DNA of 64,000 bases, taken from positions 148,200,292-148,264,291 of the forward strand of contig CM032454.1 in assembly GCA_019049505.1 (NCBI GenBank), given 5' to 3'. This stretch comes from Pachyrhynchus sulphureomaculatus. Its lineage: Eukaryota; Arthropoda; Insecta; Coleoptera; Curculionidae. Position numbers and translations under genes: made by a program. Positions 55,880-64,000 of this stretch are shown in pieces; position 1 is the first letter of the stretch; each line of letters opens with the position of its first letter. A model generated the notes under the pieces. That model saw only the letters and a program-made list of their open reading frames with translations. It had not been told where the DNA came from and made no database searches.

Positions 55880-57463
55880 TCTATTTATAATATATATAAA
55901 ATGCGACGTCTCTCTGTCTGTCTGTCTGTCCATTAGAGCACTTATCACTGGAGAACCACTTATCCCATTTACGTGCTTTTTTTTTTAAAACAAACATATG
56001 TTCTCTGGCCAGGTTATATGCTATATTTTATACGTTCTCTGGCGATAACAGTGAATTAAGTCGGAAAAAAGTTTGCCGCTAGCGCGTATTATATAACCTG
56101 GCCAAAGAATATATGTATTTTATTATCGTAACGGTTCTCGCGTGTAAACATAAGGAATAAGCAATGCATTTTACGATAACAGTGAATGAAGTCTGGAAAG
56201 GGTTTGCCGCTAGCGCGTCACTGCTCTCTTTGCATCGTAATAAACTACCTAAACCGTTTTTAAATATGGAACTAATATCATAACGGACAGTAGCAAAGAA
56301 TGTGCTATATATATATATGGAAAATGCAACGTCTCTCTGTGTATCTGTCTGTTCGTTAGTGGCCTTATCACTGGAGAACCACTTATCCGATTTACGTGCT
56401 TTTTTAAAAAAAAACATGCATATGTTTCTCTGGCCAGGTTATAGGCTAAATTTTGTTATGTTAGGTAACATAAGAATAAGCAGTGACGATAATAGTGAAT
56501 CAAGTCGGAAAAAGTTTGCCGCTAGCGCGTTCTCTTGCAATAAACTGCCTAAACCATTAAATATGGAACAATATCATGTAGCAAAGAATATCTATAATAT
56601 ATATAAAATGCATCGTCTCTCTGTCGGTCTGTCTGTCTGTCCGTTAGTACGTTTATCACTGAGAACCACTTATCCGATTTACGAGCTTTTTTTAAAACAT
56701 AAATATGTTCTCTGGCCAGGTTATCTATAATATGTATAAATGCAACGTCTGTCTCTGTCCGTTAGTGCGCTTATCACTCGAGAACCACTTATCCGATTTA
56801 CGTTTTTTTTTTTAGATTTATACATATGTTCTCTGGTCCAGTTATAGGATATATTTAATTACGTTGGGGGCGGTAATAGTGGATCAAGTCGGAAAAAAGT
56901 TTGCCGCTAGCGCACTCTCGTGCAATACGCTGCCTAAACCGTTAAATATGGAACAGTATCATGTAACAAAGAATACAATATATAAAATGTAACGTCTCTC
57001 TATCTGTCTGTCTGTCCGTTAGTGCGCTTATCACTCGAAAACCACTTATCCGATTTACGTGTTTATTTTTTAAATTCATACATATTTCTCTGGCCAGATT
57101 ATATAATAATAATAATAACCTATATAATATATAGAAAACGCAACGTCTCTGTGTCTGTCCGTTAGTGTGCTTATCATTCGAGAACCACTTATCCGATTTA
57201 CGTGTTTTTTTTTAATTCTTAACTTAATATTTATCAAAAAAAATCTATAATATATATAAAACGCAACGTCTCTCTGTCTGTCTATGTTAGTGCGCTTAGC
57301 ACTCAAAAACCACTTATCGGATTTACGTGTTTTTTTTAAAAATATATATGTTCTCTGGCCAGATTATAGGAAATATATTTTATTACGTTAGGTAACATAA
57401 GGAATAAGCAGTGATGATAATAGTGAATCAAGTCCACGCAAGCAGAGTCACGGGCACGGCTAG
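55880..57463 (+). mobile_element. Helitron-like non-autonomous element with seven tandem 5' modules (H3)
   Basis: It begins TCTATTTATAATATATATAA (55880) and ends 'cgggcacggCTAG' (57463) followed by T, matching Helitron 5'-TC and CTRR-3' ends. Seven modules start with a 'ctataatatatataaaa(t/c)gc' core and 'acgtctctctgtctg', at about 55887, 56305, 56590, 56726, 56976, 57118 and 57244. Each continues through 'gaaccacttatccgatttac', a T run and 'atgttctctggccaggttat'. Spacers carry 'gtttgccgctagcgcg'. The orientation is opposite to H1 and H2. No Rep/helicase gene. Confidence 0.65.
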
Positions 57464-57477
57464 TTAAACTATAAAAA

Positions 57478-58139
57478 TACGAGGGAAATGAGCGGAACTT
57501 TATGGGAAGTTTATGAGGACGATATAGTGACAAATGATCAGAGAGTGAAAGTCGTGAGATTGCTGAGGCTGTGGGCATTTCAATTGAACGGGTGTAGAAC
57601 ATTTTAACAACTCATTTGAATCTGAGAAAGCTTTTCTCAAGATCGGTGCCGTGATTGCTCACAATTGACAATAAACATTCACGTGTGACAACTTCAAAAG
57701 AATCTTTGAGGATGTTTAAACGCAATCAAAATGATTTTTGGCGTTGATTATTATGATGATATTATGTCAACCTCTTGGATGGTTTTAACCATGTTGTGAA
57801 AGAAAAACATCCGCATTTGCCGAAGAAAAAAAATTCTCTTTCAAGACAGTCACGCGTGCACACTTGGTCATCGCCATGGCAAAATTCCATTCCAAATTCG
57901 TTTTAGTCCCTAGCGATTATTTCCTATTTCGGATATGAAAAAATTGGCCCGACCAAAAAAAAATTTAGCCCAAACGCCTATTTTGAAAAGTTGGAGAAAT
58001 CGTATTTCTTAGATGGAATACAAACGATAGAAAAACGTTGGACTAAATGTATCGAGCTAAAAGGAGACTAAAAAAATAAAATAAATTTTGCACAAAAAAT
58101 GTTTTTTTCTTGTCAAAGCTAGGTACTTATCATACAACC
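57478..58139 (+). pseudogene. Mariner E-family remnant E2 (transposase pseudogene and 3' TIR)
   Basis: A plus-strand relic reads VTNDQRVK-EIAEAVGISIE then RV-NILTTHLNLRKLFSRS. A large deletion removes the first catalytic D region. FNHVVKEKHPHLPKKK follows, with a degenerate SRQSRVHTW where the H-D-N-A block should be. Last come YFEKLEKSYFLDGIQTIEKR and WTKCIELKGD. The 3' end 'aggtacttatcatacaacc' is identical in type to the terminus of E1 at 9480-10331. The 5' end is lost next to Helitron H3. Confidence 0.75.
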
Positions 58140-58461
58140 ATCGTAATCAAAAGGTAGAAGTAACTCTAATAGGCTAATATCTGTCAAAATGTTATCTCAC
58201 TGCCAATTTACATTGATCTGAGTAAAACACAAGAAAAGGCAGCTAGTTGCGAATGTAAATGTGTAGTTGAGAAGTCGCTATCATTCGATTTAATTTACCA
58301 CATGACTAAATGTAAAATAATTAAAAACTGTACGTATGGATGACTTAGAAAAAGGTTATGTAAGTTTGTATGTCCAACTATAATTCTAAAACGAATAATT
58401 TAATTTTTATTCCGGTTTCTTTACGTGTAGGTATATTTGTTTAGCTAGGTTTTTCAGTATA
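58140..58461. other. No gene recognised (about 320 bp)
   Basis: AT-rich; about 58360-58430 weakly resembles 34050-34140. Confidence 0.35.
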
Positions 58462-58848
58462 TTTAATTAAAATTGGTTCGCAGCAATTATTTAATTGAAA
58501 CGGCATGTTTTATTATGCGTCGAAAGCAATGTACTAGGTAACGAGAGTGTCGACACCTTTTAATGGCAATATTAAGTGCAGTTAAAAGCAATTATTTTTT
58601 TCCATTTATCGAAACCCCCCGGGGGGCGCCTTACGAGTCGAACTAGGATCTTTGAATACTTAAAATGATGCTAATCGTGTAGTTCATACGGGCGGAAGCA
58701 CGTAGTTGTTAGTCTATTATAATTTAGACTTTTTGACACAGCATACGGAAAAAATAAAAAAAAATAACAACAGTTTAAAAAATGCTTTGTTTATTCTGTA
58801 TCTAAATTCAGTTTTTGTTTCATTGTTATTTTCAATTTCTACCAAATA
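58462..58848 (-). repeat. Dispersed repeat D, copy D2 (main part)
   Basis: Inverted copy of D1 (53483-53920), including 'gcaatgtactaggtaacgag' and 'gttcatacgggcgg'. The remainder of D2 continues at 59515-59570 beyond the TTAA element. Confidence 0.75.
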
Positions 58849-58855
58849 CATATAA

Positions 58856-59510
58856 GGTGACACCACTGTAGAGGTAAAAAAAAAAGTGAACTTTAAGAAT
58901 TTTTTTAAGAAGAACTATACAAGATATCGACTTGCAATTAAAAATTTTTGTTATACAAATATCAGAGAACATATATGATTTTTTCAGAAACCCCCTACTA
59001 GAAACATTTCTCACAAAGGGATGAACCTAAAATAAAAAAAAAACAAAAATATTCTTGTTTTATAAGTGAAAATTTAAGGAATGACGTAGGGAAATGAAAA
59101 AAATATTGATTTTGGTTAATTTGACAGGCAATTGAACAAAACAAAAAAAAAATAACGAAAAATTTTGCACTAAATTGTTAATAAAATTTTTTTTTTGTTC
59201 GTAAAGTCCGTACGTCATTCCCTGAATTGTGACCTTTTAAAGCAGTGTACAAAATTTTTAGGCAATTGATTGTAAAATCTTTGAGTTATGTTTCTAGTAA
59301 GGAGGGAAAGAAGGAAAACGTGGTCTCAGTGAGTCACAGTAGGTACACTTGCCGCGCATAGCAGGCGGTACGGTTCTACGTCGAAAAAAACGGGTTACGA
59401 TTTTTTCTTGCTATAAACCTTTTTTTCCCCACATTCTAGACAACATAAAGAATCATTTGAGCCGAGAAAAAAAAATCAATTTTTTGAAAATTTTACATTG
59501 GTGTTCATCC
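58856..59510. mobile_element. TTAA-target non-autonomous element T2, nested in repeat D2
   Basis: The interior matches T1 (11258-11860) nearly throughout, including 'gtgaactttaagaatttttt' and 'gaatgacgtagggaaatgaa'. The right end 'cattggtgttcatcc' is followed by TTAA (59511-59514). The left end 'ggtgacaccactg' follows ATAA, a mutated TTAA. It interrupts D2, whose sister D1 is the unoccupied site. The TIR is about 15 bp. Non-coding. Confidence 0.75.
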
Positions 59511-59514
59511 TTAA

Positions 59515-59570
59515 GTCGAATAGATATTTATAAACACAGTGCGACAATTATTTTTCTGATTGGTACCGTA
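59515..59570 (-). repeat. Dispersed repeat D2, remainder
   Basis: Inverted match to the first part of D1: 'attgtcgcactgtg' and 'ccaatcagaaaaat' on the minus strand against 53490-53540. It abuts the 3' end of B8, as D1 abuts B7. Confidence 0.7.
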
Positions 59571-60066
59571 AAAAAACTGGCCAAGTGCAAGTTGGACTTG
59601 CGCAATTAGTTTCCCGTACGGTAATTTTTTTTTTTAAATAAAAAAATTTGCTACCCTAAATGAGTTTTCAACAAAGTTTGTTTCCGATCTTTGTTGAAAA
59701 AACTAATGACCGTGAAATTTTTTGGTCAGTACTTTTCTAGATAAGGGGGACAGCAAACAGCTCGTTTTTTTTTTCAATCTTTCATATTTTTGACACGTGT
59801 TTTTACCACTCGATTTGACTTGATAAAAAAAAAAAAATTTCACTTTTGATTTCATCCCCCAAAATTAACCCCTTAAGTCAAAATTTAACTTTCAAAACTA
59901 CACGGCTCTGATGAGGTTATCAATTCCTATATTAGCGCCAAGTTTCAACTTTTTATGTCAAATAGTTTCGGAGAAAATCGGGTGCGAGAGACAGACAGAC
60001 ATACGGGCAGACAGATAGACAGACGGACAGATATCGAAGTGATCTTATAAGTGTTAACACTAAAAA
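59571..60066 (-). mobile_element. Family B element, copy B8
   Basis: In reverse orientation, the 3' end at 59571 reads 'ggccaagtgcaagttggact', hairpin 'gcaagttggacttgc', then 'gcaattag'. The 5' end at about 60066 reads 'cttataagtgttaacactaa', with the GTCT array as GACA at about 59988-60030. The 5' palindrome is mutated. Confidence 0.8.
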
Positions 60067-60398
60067 CAATTGTCTTCATTGTTTGGCAATGCTTGAAAAT
60101 GAAATGATCTCCATGTGTTCGAAAGAGCATCCTTTTTTTTTATTATAATTTTTGAGAATACTCATAAGTCAGAGGAGGTACATCCGATGAATACAAATGG
60201 TTCAAACAAAAATTGTCGAACAGTGAGTTGGTAGATTATCGTGCAACTCAGTCGGTCAAGTAAGAACGTATCTCTTATAACTTATAGTCGGTAAAAAATA
60301 TCCTTTTTTTTTTGGGGAGGTTATTTTGTTGGCACCCTACAAACAATGCTTCGCGCTTCGAGACTGTGTTCCTATGTAATTATCGAAAAGGTCCGAAA

Positions 60399-61044
60399 AT
60401 GACGCCTACAGCGGCTGCTAAGTATATGGGCAAGTCGAGGGTATTCGTTAGTAAGTGGGTGAGACGATACTGTCAGTTAAAAAATGTTGATAATTTACCA
60501 GAACGTGGTTCGAGACGCAAAGTATCGGATGAGGACGAAAAAAAATGATTATCAACATGTTTTCCGAAAACCCTCAATTAACGCACCGTGCAAAACACCC
60601 TGTGAAGATCTATGTTTGTGGATATCTTTCGGAAAAAATTTTTGAGAGCACTCATTCTTCTTCTTTACTTACAATTTGAACACTGACGAAAATGCTCTAA
60701 ATTTACAAAAAAGGCATTACTACCTACTGCCCAAACGGTAGTTTGTCGGTAAAAATGAGGATCCATGTTTGTGAATTCTTCAGGAGGATAACGACTTCAG
60801 ACATCGGAGTAATACGTGTAGCTAGTGTAAGGGGATCCAGTATCGTCACACTAGATAGGCCATCCCAGTCGCCCGATACTAGCCCAATCGAGAACTTGTG
60901 GTCATTCATCAAGCACAAGCTTCATGGTCAAAAGATAGTAAAAAGGTGTATACAATGAATCAACTGTCACGGCAACGGGCAATTTGGAAATCTTTGCTCC
61001 AAGAATACGCAGAAAAATCTCGTCGAAAATATGCCCAAAAATGA
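60399..61044 (+). pseudogene. Tc1-like transposase relic in A5
   Basis: Starts at 60399 with MTPTAAAKYMGKSRVFVSKW, VRRYCQLKNVDNLPERGSRR and KVSDEDEKK (HTH part). After a deletion the catalytic end follows at 60850-60958: RPSQSPDTSPIENLWSFIKH and KLHGQ, with the glutamate in PIEN. A C-terminal IWKSLLQEYAEKSRRKYAQK follows. It is a diverged member of the same transposase type as A1-A4, with the same missing core between HTH and glutamate (both aspartates absent). Confidence 0.8.
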
Positions 61045-61385
61045 TAGGCGATCATGGACGCCGATGGGGACGGGATGAACTACTGATTCATTAGCAATTT
61101 AATGGCAATATTTTACCGTTACAGTTCACTTTAGACGCCCGAAAAAAAAGATGTTTTTGCGAATTTTTCTAGCGATATCTATTGTAAATATTGAAATAAT
61201 TCTTTTTGGGCCGTATTAATACACTCCTGAAATATAAGATTTTTTAAATTTATTTTACATAGCTTTTTTATGAAAAAAATGTGAGGCGAACATAGTAAGT
61301 CAAAAAAAGGTGTGTCCGTGGCATTAACGTTTGGCTTTTCTGGCTGGCTGTTCTGAAGTACAAAAATCAAAAAGATTTACAATCT

Positions 61386-61555
61386 GTTGTGGCTATGGCC
61401 CGAACTAGAATTATTCACTTTTATGCAAAAATAAGAAAATGGCGGATGTTAAAAAAAAATTGTGAAGATGTTTTTTTGCTATTTTTTATGCCAAAAAAAA
61501 ATAGTAAAAATGAAAATTTTGACTTTATTCTAGTTCTGGCCATAGCCACACATGT
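61386..61555. repeat. Inverted repeat of about 165 bp inside A5
   Basis: 'tgtggctatggcccgaacta' at 61388 and its complement ending near 61552 ('tagttctggccatagccaca') bound the segment. Outer arms of about 25 bp are nearly perfect and the inner part is AT-rich and weakly palindromic. As a result both strands encode the same VAMARTRI start; neither ORF is credible. Confidence 0.8.
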
Positions 61556-61919
61556 GCTGAATATATGGTAATAATTTCGTAAAGATTGGTGGAACGGTTT
61601 CGAAAAAAACTTCAACGCCGCATGCAAAAACGTTGTTTCGAGAAAAACGCGTTTAAAAACTAACCTGAACTAACTCCGAAACACGCCTCGAAATAACATT
61701 CTAACTAGGCCATAGGGTCTTCTTTTGCTCCGAAAGATTCAATAGAAAGATCTTATACTGTGAATAACAGTTTATAATTACAGTAGGGAGCAGCTGTGTT
61801 TAGGAAAGTAGAAAGCGCGTAAGAGGGATAGAGCGAGCGCGCGGCGACCCATTTAATAACGTGCTTAAATATATAGAAGGAATGCTCGGATCGTTATTAA
61901 ATTTTGGGACAACATTTTT

Positions 61920-62872
61920 CATAGACGTCATAAAACAACTAAACCACAATACATGCACTCACATCTTAGTTAATCAAAGACTGACAGAGGAAATACAAAC
62001 GCCAACCGGAATCCGACAGGGGGACTCTTTAAGCCCGCAACTGTTCAACTTAATAATGGACGAGATAATAACCCATATCGGACATGGAGGAAGGATATTC
62101 ACTTACAACGGGTAAAATCAACATTGTCTGTTATGCAGACGACGCTGTAATCGTGGCAGAGAACGAAGACGACTTACAGCGGCTTCTGCACTCATTCTAC
62201 ACAAAAGCTAAATCCCTCAACATGCAGGTATCCAACACAAAAACCAAAACCCTCGTTATATCTAAAGAGCCAATAAGATGCAAACTTGCCCTGGAAAATA
62301 AAACAAGTCATGTCATTTAACTACCTAGGCATACAAATCACCTCATTCCGAAATAGAACAAATGAAGTGAAGGACCAAGCAAACAAAGCCAGCCGAATAT
62401 CAGGCGCACTTCGAGACATCATCTGGAACAATGCCTTTATGAATAAAAAGGCAAAAGTAAGGATATACAAAACATGTGTCAGATCCACACTAACATACGC
62501 TATGGAAACAAAAGTAGACAATAAAAGAACAAAAAGCATTCTTCGAACAACAGAGATGAAAATACTTAGAAACATTTCAGGATTCACATTAAGACAGGAA
62601 AAGAAACACAGACATAAGACACGAATGCGAAGTGGAAAACATAATCAGATGGGGACGTAAACGTAGAAGAGCTTGGAGAGATCACGTGGAGAGAATGACT
62701 GAGGAGAGACTAGCGAGAATCGCACGAGATGGTAAATCACGGACACGACGATCCCTGGAAAGAGCTCCAAAGAGATGGCTCGAATCATGGACATCAACAT
62801 CTCAAGAAAACTGATGAGTTGGAAACTACAGGCCTGACGCCTACAGTACGTGGAAGAAGAGAAGAAGAGATT
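61920..62872 (+). pseudogene. RTE-like LINE 3' part nested in A5
   Basis: Coding relics read TPTGIRQGDSLSPQLFNLIM and INIVCYADDAVIVAENEDDL (catalytic DD), then NTKTKTLVISKEPIRCKLAL and VMSFNYLGIQITSFRNRTNE. RISGALRDIIWNNAFMNKKA and KVRIYKTCVRSTLTYAMETK are followed by STEMKILRNISG-like residues. The end is IIRWGRKRRRAWRDHVERMT, then RAPKRWLESWTSTSQEN. It finishes with a GAA/GAAGAG repeat tail at about 62851-62870. The 5' two thirds are missing. Two frameshifts separate three open segments. Clade assignment (RTE-like) is by motif pattern. Confidence 0.85.
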
Positions 62873-63002
62873 TTTCATGATATACTTTCGAAAACGCGCA
62901 TAAAATTTTAGATTGTTTCAAGGTGGTAAAGTGGACTGACCTTTTAAATTAATACATTTTATAATGTACAATGCGCAACACGTTCTTACTTTACCGACAG
63001 TA

Positions 63003-63616
63003 TTGCGTATACAACGCATGTATTTTAGTTTTCTCGTCTGGAAAATTTTATAGGTGATACTACATACACAGTTCGGCAGCTACATGTTCACATGTACACT
63101 TAATTTTGTCCCCACTATTGACGAACATATCACAAATTATCTAGTTAGTTTTAAACGATATTTTGTAACCTAATTCGGTAAATGTGTTGTGTTGAGTAGT
63201 TGTTGTGTAATGTAATTTGTTTAATTGTATTTATGTTTGTTAAATGATTCTTAATGGTAAAACACATGCAATATGGATCTATTACGTCATGTGAATCCTG
63301 CAACTTGCTTGTTATCTAGATAGCCCAGTCGCCAGGGGTTTGAGCTTCCATTAAATGTTATCTGCATTTTGGCACACAGGTAGTGTGCTGATGTAGAATA
63401 CGATAATAAAGTGTGCTAAAGTTTGATATACGCTGAGCCCACAAAATCCAAAATAAAATAAAAATTCGGTTTTTCGGTAATATCTCGAAAAATAAAAAAG
63501 ATATCAAAAAACTAATAGCACCACGTGAAAGAGCGGGAAATTTTACAAAAAATAAGTATATACATTTTTTCCAGATTTTTTTTATTAGCGTGACAATTTA
63601 TTCAAATCGGATAGGT
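63003..63616. other. No gene recognised (about 610 bp)
   Basis: AT-rich; no supported feature before the hAT terminus. Confidence 0.4.
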
Positions 63617-64000
63617 CAGGGGTGCTCAAACTTGAACTGCTGGCGATCTACCTCAATATTGTTAGACTACGATCGATCGACTCTGAGAGGCTGCAAGTAA
63701 GTGTGATGCAGGATTGTCGTCTAGGTAGGGTGTATCGTGGCATAGATATTAGTTTTCCGCACAATATGCATTTTTTTAGTCAAGGTAAGTGTAGGTCTGC
63801 TCTAAAATGTCAATGAAAAAACTCATAATTATTCAAAATTGCGAGTTTATTCGTTCTTACAAAACAAACGAGTTCTAGTGTCTAAACTTAACTAAAGAGT
63901 GACTTTGGATGTTGAAGCGTGGCACTGCATGTCCTCAGCATACTTTTCATAAGATGGTACGTAATTACCGAGTGCTAATCGCAAGCATGATAACATATGT
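63617..64000 (-). mobile_element. hAT element, 3' terminus and end of gene (runs off window)
   Basis: 'caggggtgctcaaactt' at 63617-63633 is a typical hAT terminus (CAGGGGTGCYCAAACTT class). It is followed by 'actgctggcgatctacc', the subterminal region, and then a minus-strand coding end at 63892. The rest of the element lies beyond 64000. Confidence 0.7.
63892..64000 (-). CDS. hAT-type transposase, C-terminal fragment (partial)
   Basis: The last 35 codons on the minus strand read LRLALGNYVPSYEKYAEDMQ, then CHASTSKVTL and stop (63892-63894). The L-R-L-A-x-x-x-Y-x-P pattern just before the stop is the usual end of hAT transposases of the GTF2IRD2-like or Charlie type, after the dimerisation domain. 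This fits the hAT terminal repeat 260 bp further on. No catalytic residues are in the window. It may be intact or broken further upstream. Confidence 0.55.
   Translation of the reverse strand, partial: HMLSCLRLALGNYVPSYEKYAEDMQCHASTSKVTL

Larger units (their letters stand above)
60249..63000 (+). mobile_element. Tc1-like family A relative, copy A5, carrying nested insertions
   Basis: The left end 'cagtcggtcaagtaagaacg' (60249) and right end 'cgttcttactttaccgacag' (63000) are inverted copies with the family A core 'caagtaagaacg' but 'tcgg' in place of 'ctg'. TA follows the right end; the left has CT in that place. The 2752-bp length is due to a palindromic segment and an RTE-like LINE inside. 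Confidence 0.8.

Noticed and set aside
61389..61627. Two ORFs on opposite strands sharing VAMARTRI
   Set aside because: The similarity is caused by the inverted repeat at 61386-61555.

Overview
This window reads as repeat-rich intergenic DNA from an insect (at least an arthropod) nuclear genome. By eye it is strongly AT-rich, and essentially every recognisable coding stretch belongs to a transposable element. I found no supportable host protein-coding gene, tRNA, rRNA, CRISPR array or bacterial-type operon. The order of insect cannot be fixed from sequence alone. Mixed mariner/Tc1, RTE and Jockey-type LINEs, Helitron-like repeats and hAT ends are typical of Hemiptera, Coleoptera and Lepidoptera.

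Layout. 1-4.3 kb: two Helitron-like elements with tandem modules, one carrying a 20-bp minisatellite; the first copy of a dispersed repeat I call family B (palindromic 5' end, GTCT microsatellite, 3' hairpin); and a TIR element (X1). 4.7-12.3 kb: two copies of a Tc1-like family (A1, A2), a long foldback palindrome, a decayed IS630/Tc1/mariner transposase and a mariner fragment. 12.8-16.4 kb: an RTE-like LINE split by a Jockey-like LINE. 16.8-20.6 kb: two mariner remnants, a long inverted repeat and A3. 21.2-23.9 kb: a second X copy interrupted by a LINE that keeps a long open RT frame; X1 serves as the empty site. 24-30.7 kb: a hAT MITE, B2, a Tc1 pseudogene, a mariner with a fully open 345-aa frame inside a TA microsatellite, a palindrome and B3. 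30.7-33.9 kb: nothing recognised.

34.3-41.3 kb: two copies of an IS630/Tc1/mariner element with an unusually wide D-D(81)-E triad, plus B4, an RTE remnant and A4. 42-49.5 kb: two copies of one Jockey-like LINE, B5, and a mariner (M1) interrupted by another LINE. 50.4-60 kb: B6, an RTE LINE, a decayed multicopy ORF ending at a family-B 3' end, repeat D, mariner M2, a third Helitron, a mariner remnant, then D and B again in opposite orientation with a TTAA-target element inserted. 60.2-63 kb: A5 with a palindrome and an RTE inside. 63.6-64 kb: the end of a hAT element whose transposase C-terminus runs off the window.

The genes do not form a pathway. The value of the window is its nesting, which gives relative insertion ages. 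The items most worth checking are: the D-D(81)-E transposase pair, where copy 1 has a single in-frame TGA and copy 2 keeps CGA at that codon; the open mariner frame whose third catalytic D is E; the decayed ORF joined to a family-B end; the inverted B-D pair; and the foldback palindromes. I did not find a convincing undescribed defence or metabolic system.
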